14,083 nt of DNA from Gemmatimonadota bacterium (GTDB lineage: Bacteria; Gemmatimonadota; Gemmatimonadetes; Palauibacterales; Palauibacteraceae), in contig JAOTWC010000013.1 of assembly GCA_029863105.1 (NCBI GenBank), positions 1 to 14,083 of the forward strand, given 5' to 3'. The notes under the pieces were generated by a model, which saw only the letters and a list, made by a program, of their open reading frames with translations, made no database searches and was not told the origin of the DNA. A program made the translations under genes and the position numbers. The first letter of the stretch is position 1. Each line of letters starts with the position of its first letter. Below are positions 13,766-14,083 of the stretch, one piece after another.

Positions 13766-14083
13766 CTTGGAACCAGAATCCGACCGGCCAGAGGATCGAT
13801 CTCGACCTCGAGTGGCGTCTCGCCTCTCACCTGGCCGTCGATCTGAATGGCCACAGGTGGATCCGTCTCGATTCGCACCGAGCGCGCCTGGAGGAAGAAC
13901 ATGCGGTCGTCACCTGCGAACCGGCGCGTCGCCATTCGCCAGACCATGCCTGCCATGTCCGGCAGGTGTCGGGGTGCGAACACGGCTATGTCCAGCAGCC
14001 CGTCCTGAAAGTCGGACCGTGGCGCCACCATCACCTCGACCGGCAGCGACCCGGCTCCTATCATGCCGGCGGTCGCGAGCAGC
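13762..14083 (-). CDS. Diacylglycerol/lipid kinase family protein (C-terminal part; 5' end outside window)
   Basis: The visible 107 residues resemble the C-terminal beta-rich domain of DgkB/YegS/LCB5-type lipid kinases. The frame is open to the window edge. Family-like marks are VMVAPRSDFQDGLLDIAVF, then a helix (HLPDMAGMVWRMATRRF), RSVRIETDPPVAIQIDGQV and a final GRILVPR. The product would phosphorylate diacylglycerol or a related lipid at the membrane. The catalytic N-terminal domain with its GGDGT motif is not in view, so the exact subfamily is open. It is the first visible gene of the kinase-lysA-uvrA string, with an ATGA overlap into lysA. Confidence 0.8.
   Translation of the reverse strand, partial: LLATAGMIGAGSLPVEVMVAPRSDFQDGLLDIAVFAPRHLPDMAGMVWRMATRRFAGDDRMFFLQARSVRIETDPPVAIQIDGQVRGETPLEVEIDPLAGRILVPR

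Overview
The window is about 14 kb of GC-rich, very tightly packed bacterial chromosome. Almost every gene lies on the minus strand, and many neighbours overlap by 4 bp (ATGA) or touch. It holds housekeeping genes (SRP protein, purine and lysine synthesis, tRNA charging, DNA repair) plus a type IV pilus ATPase and a membrane-stress (PspA) cassette. The pilus ATPase and PspA suit a Gram-negative-type organism. The mix of high GC, PspA next to a YbjN-like protein and a PilT paralogue would fit an uncultured Gemmatimonadota-like bacterium, but this is inferred from composition and gene flavour only. I see no phage, IS element, CRISPR array, rRNA or tRNA.

Layout, read along the minus strand from the right edge. 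(1) 14083-9675: the end of a lipid/diacylglycerol kinase, then lysA (diaminopimelate decarboxylase) and uvrA (excinuclease ATPase), joined by 4-bp ATGA overlaps. (2) 9674-9512: a 163-bp spacer with a hairpin and possible promoter elements. (3) 9511-7602: a four-gene cassette of a PspB-like TM/coiled-coil protein, a YbjN-like protein, PspA and a DUF606-type small membrane transporter; this is probably an envelope-stress unit. (4) 6785-7612, plus strand: an inositol-monophosphatase-family enzyme, the only plus-strand gene. It converges on the cassette with an 11-bp overlap and diverges from trpS. (5) 6672-1351: trpS, a D-2-hydroxyacid dehydrogenase, a PilT-like ATPase, a DapA/HOGA-family aldolase and purA, with junctions of +9, +1, -4 and 0 nt, so almost certainly one operon. 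(6) 1350-1193: a leader with a near-consensus sigma-70 promoter, two strong hairpins and a U-tract. (7) 1192-1: ffh, cut by the left edge.

The points most worth following up are the PspB-like/YbjN/PspA/DUF606 cassette, the terminator-like leader between the ffh promoter and its start codon, and the aldolase, which lacks the arginine that defines true dihydrodipicolinate synthases and shares an operon with a glyoxylate-reductase-like dehydrogenase.
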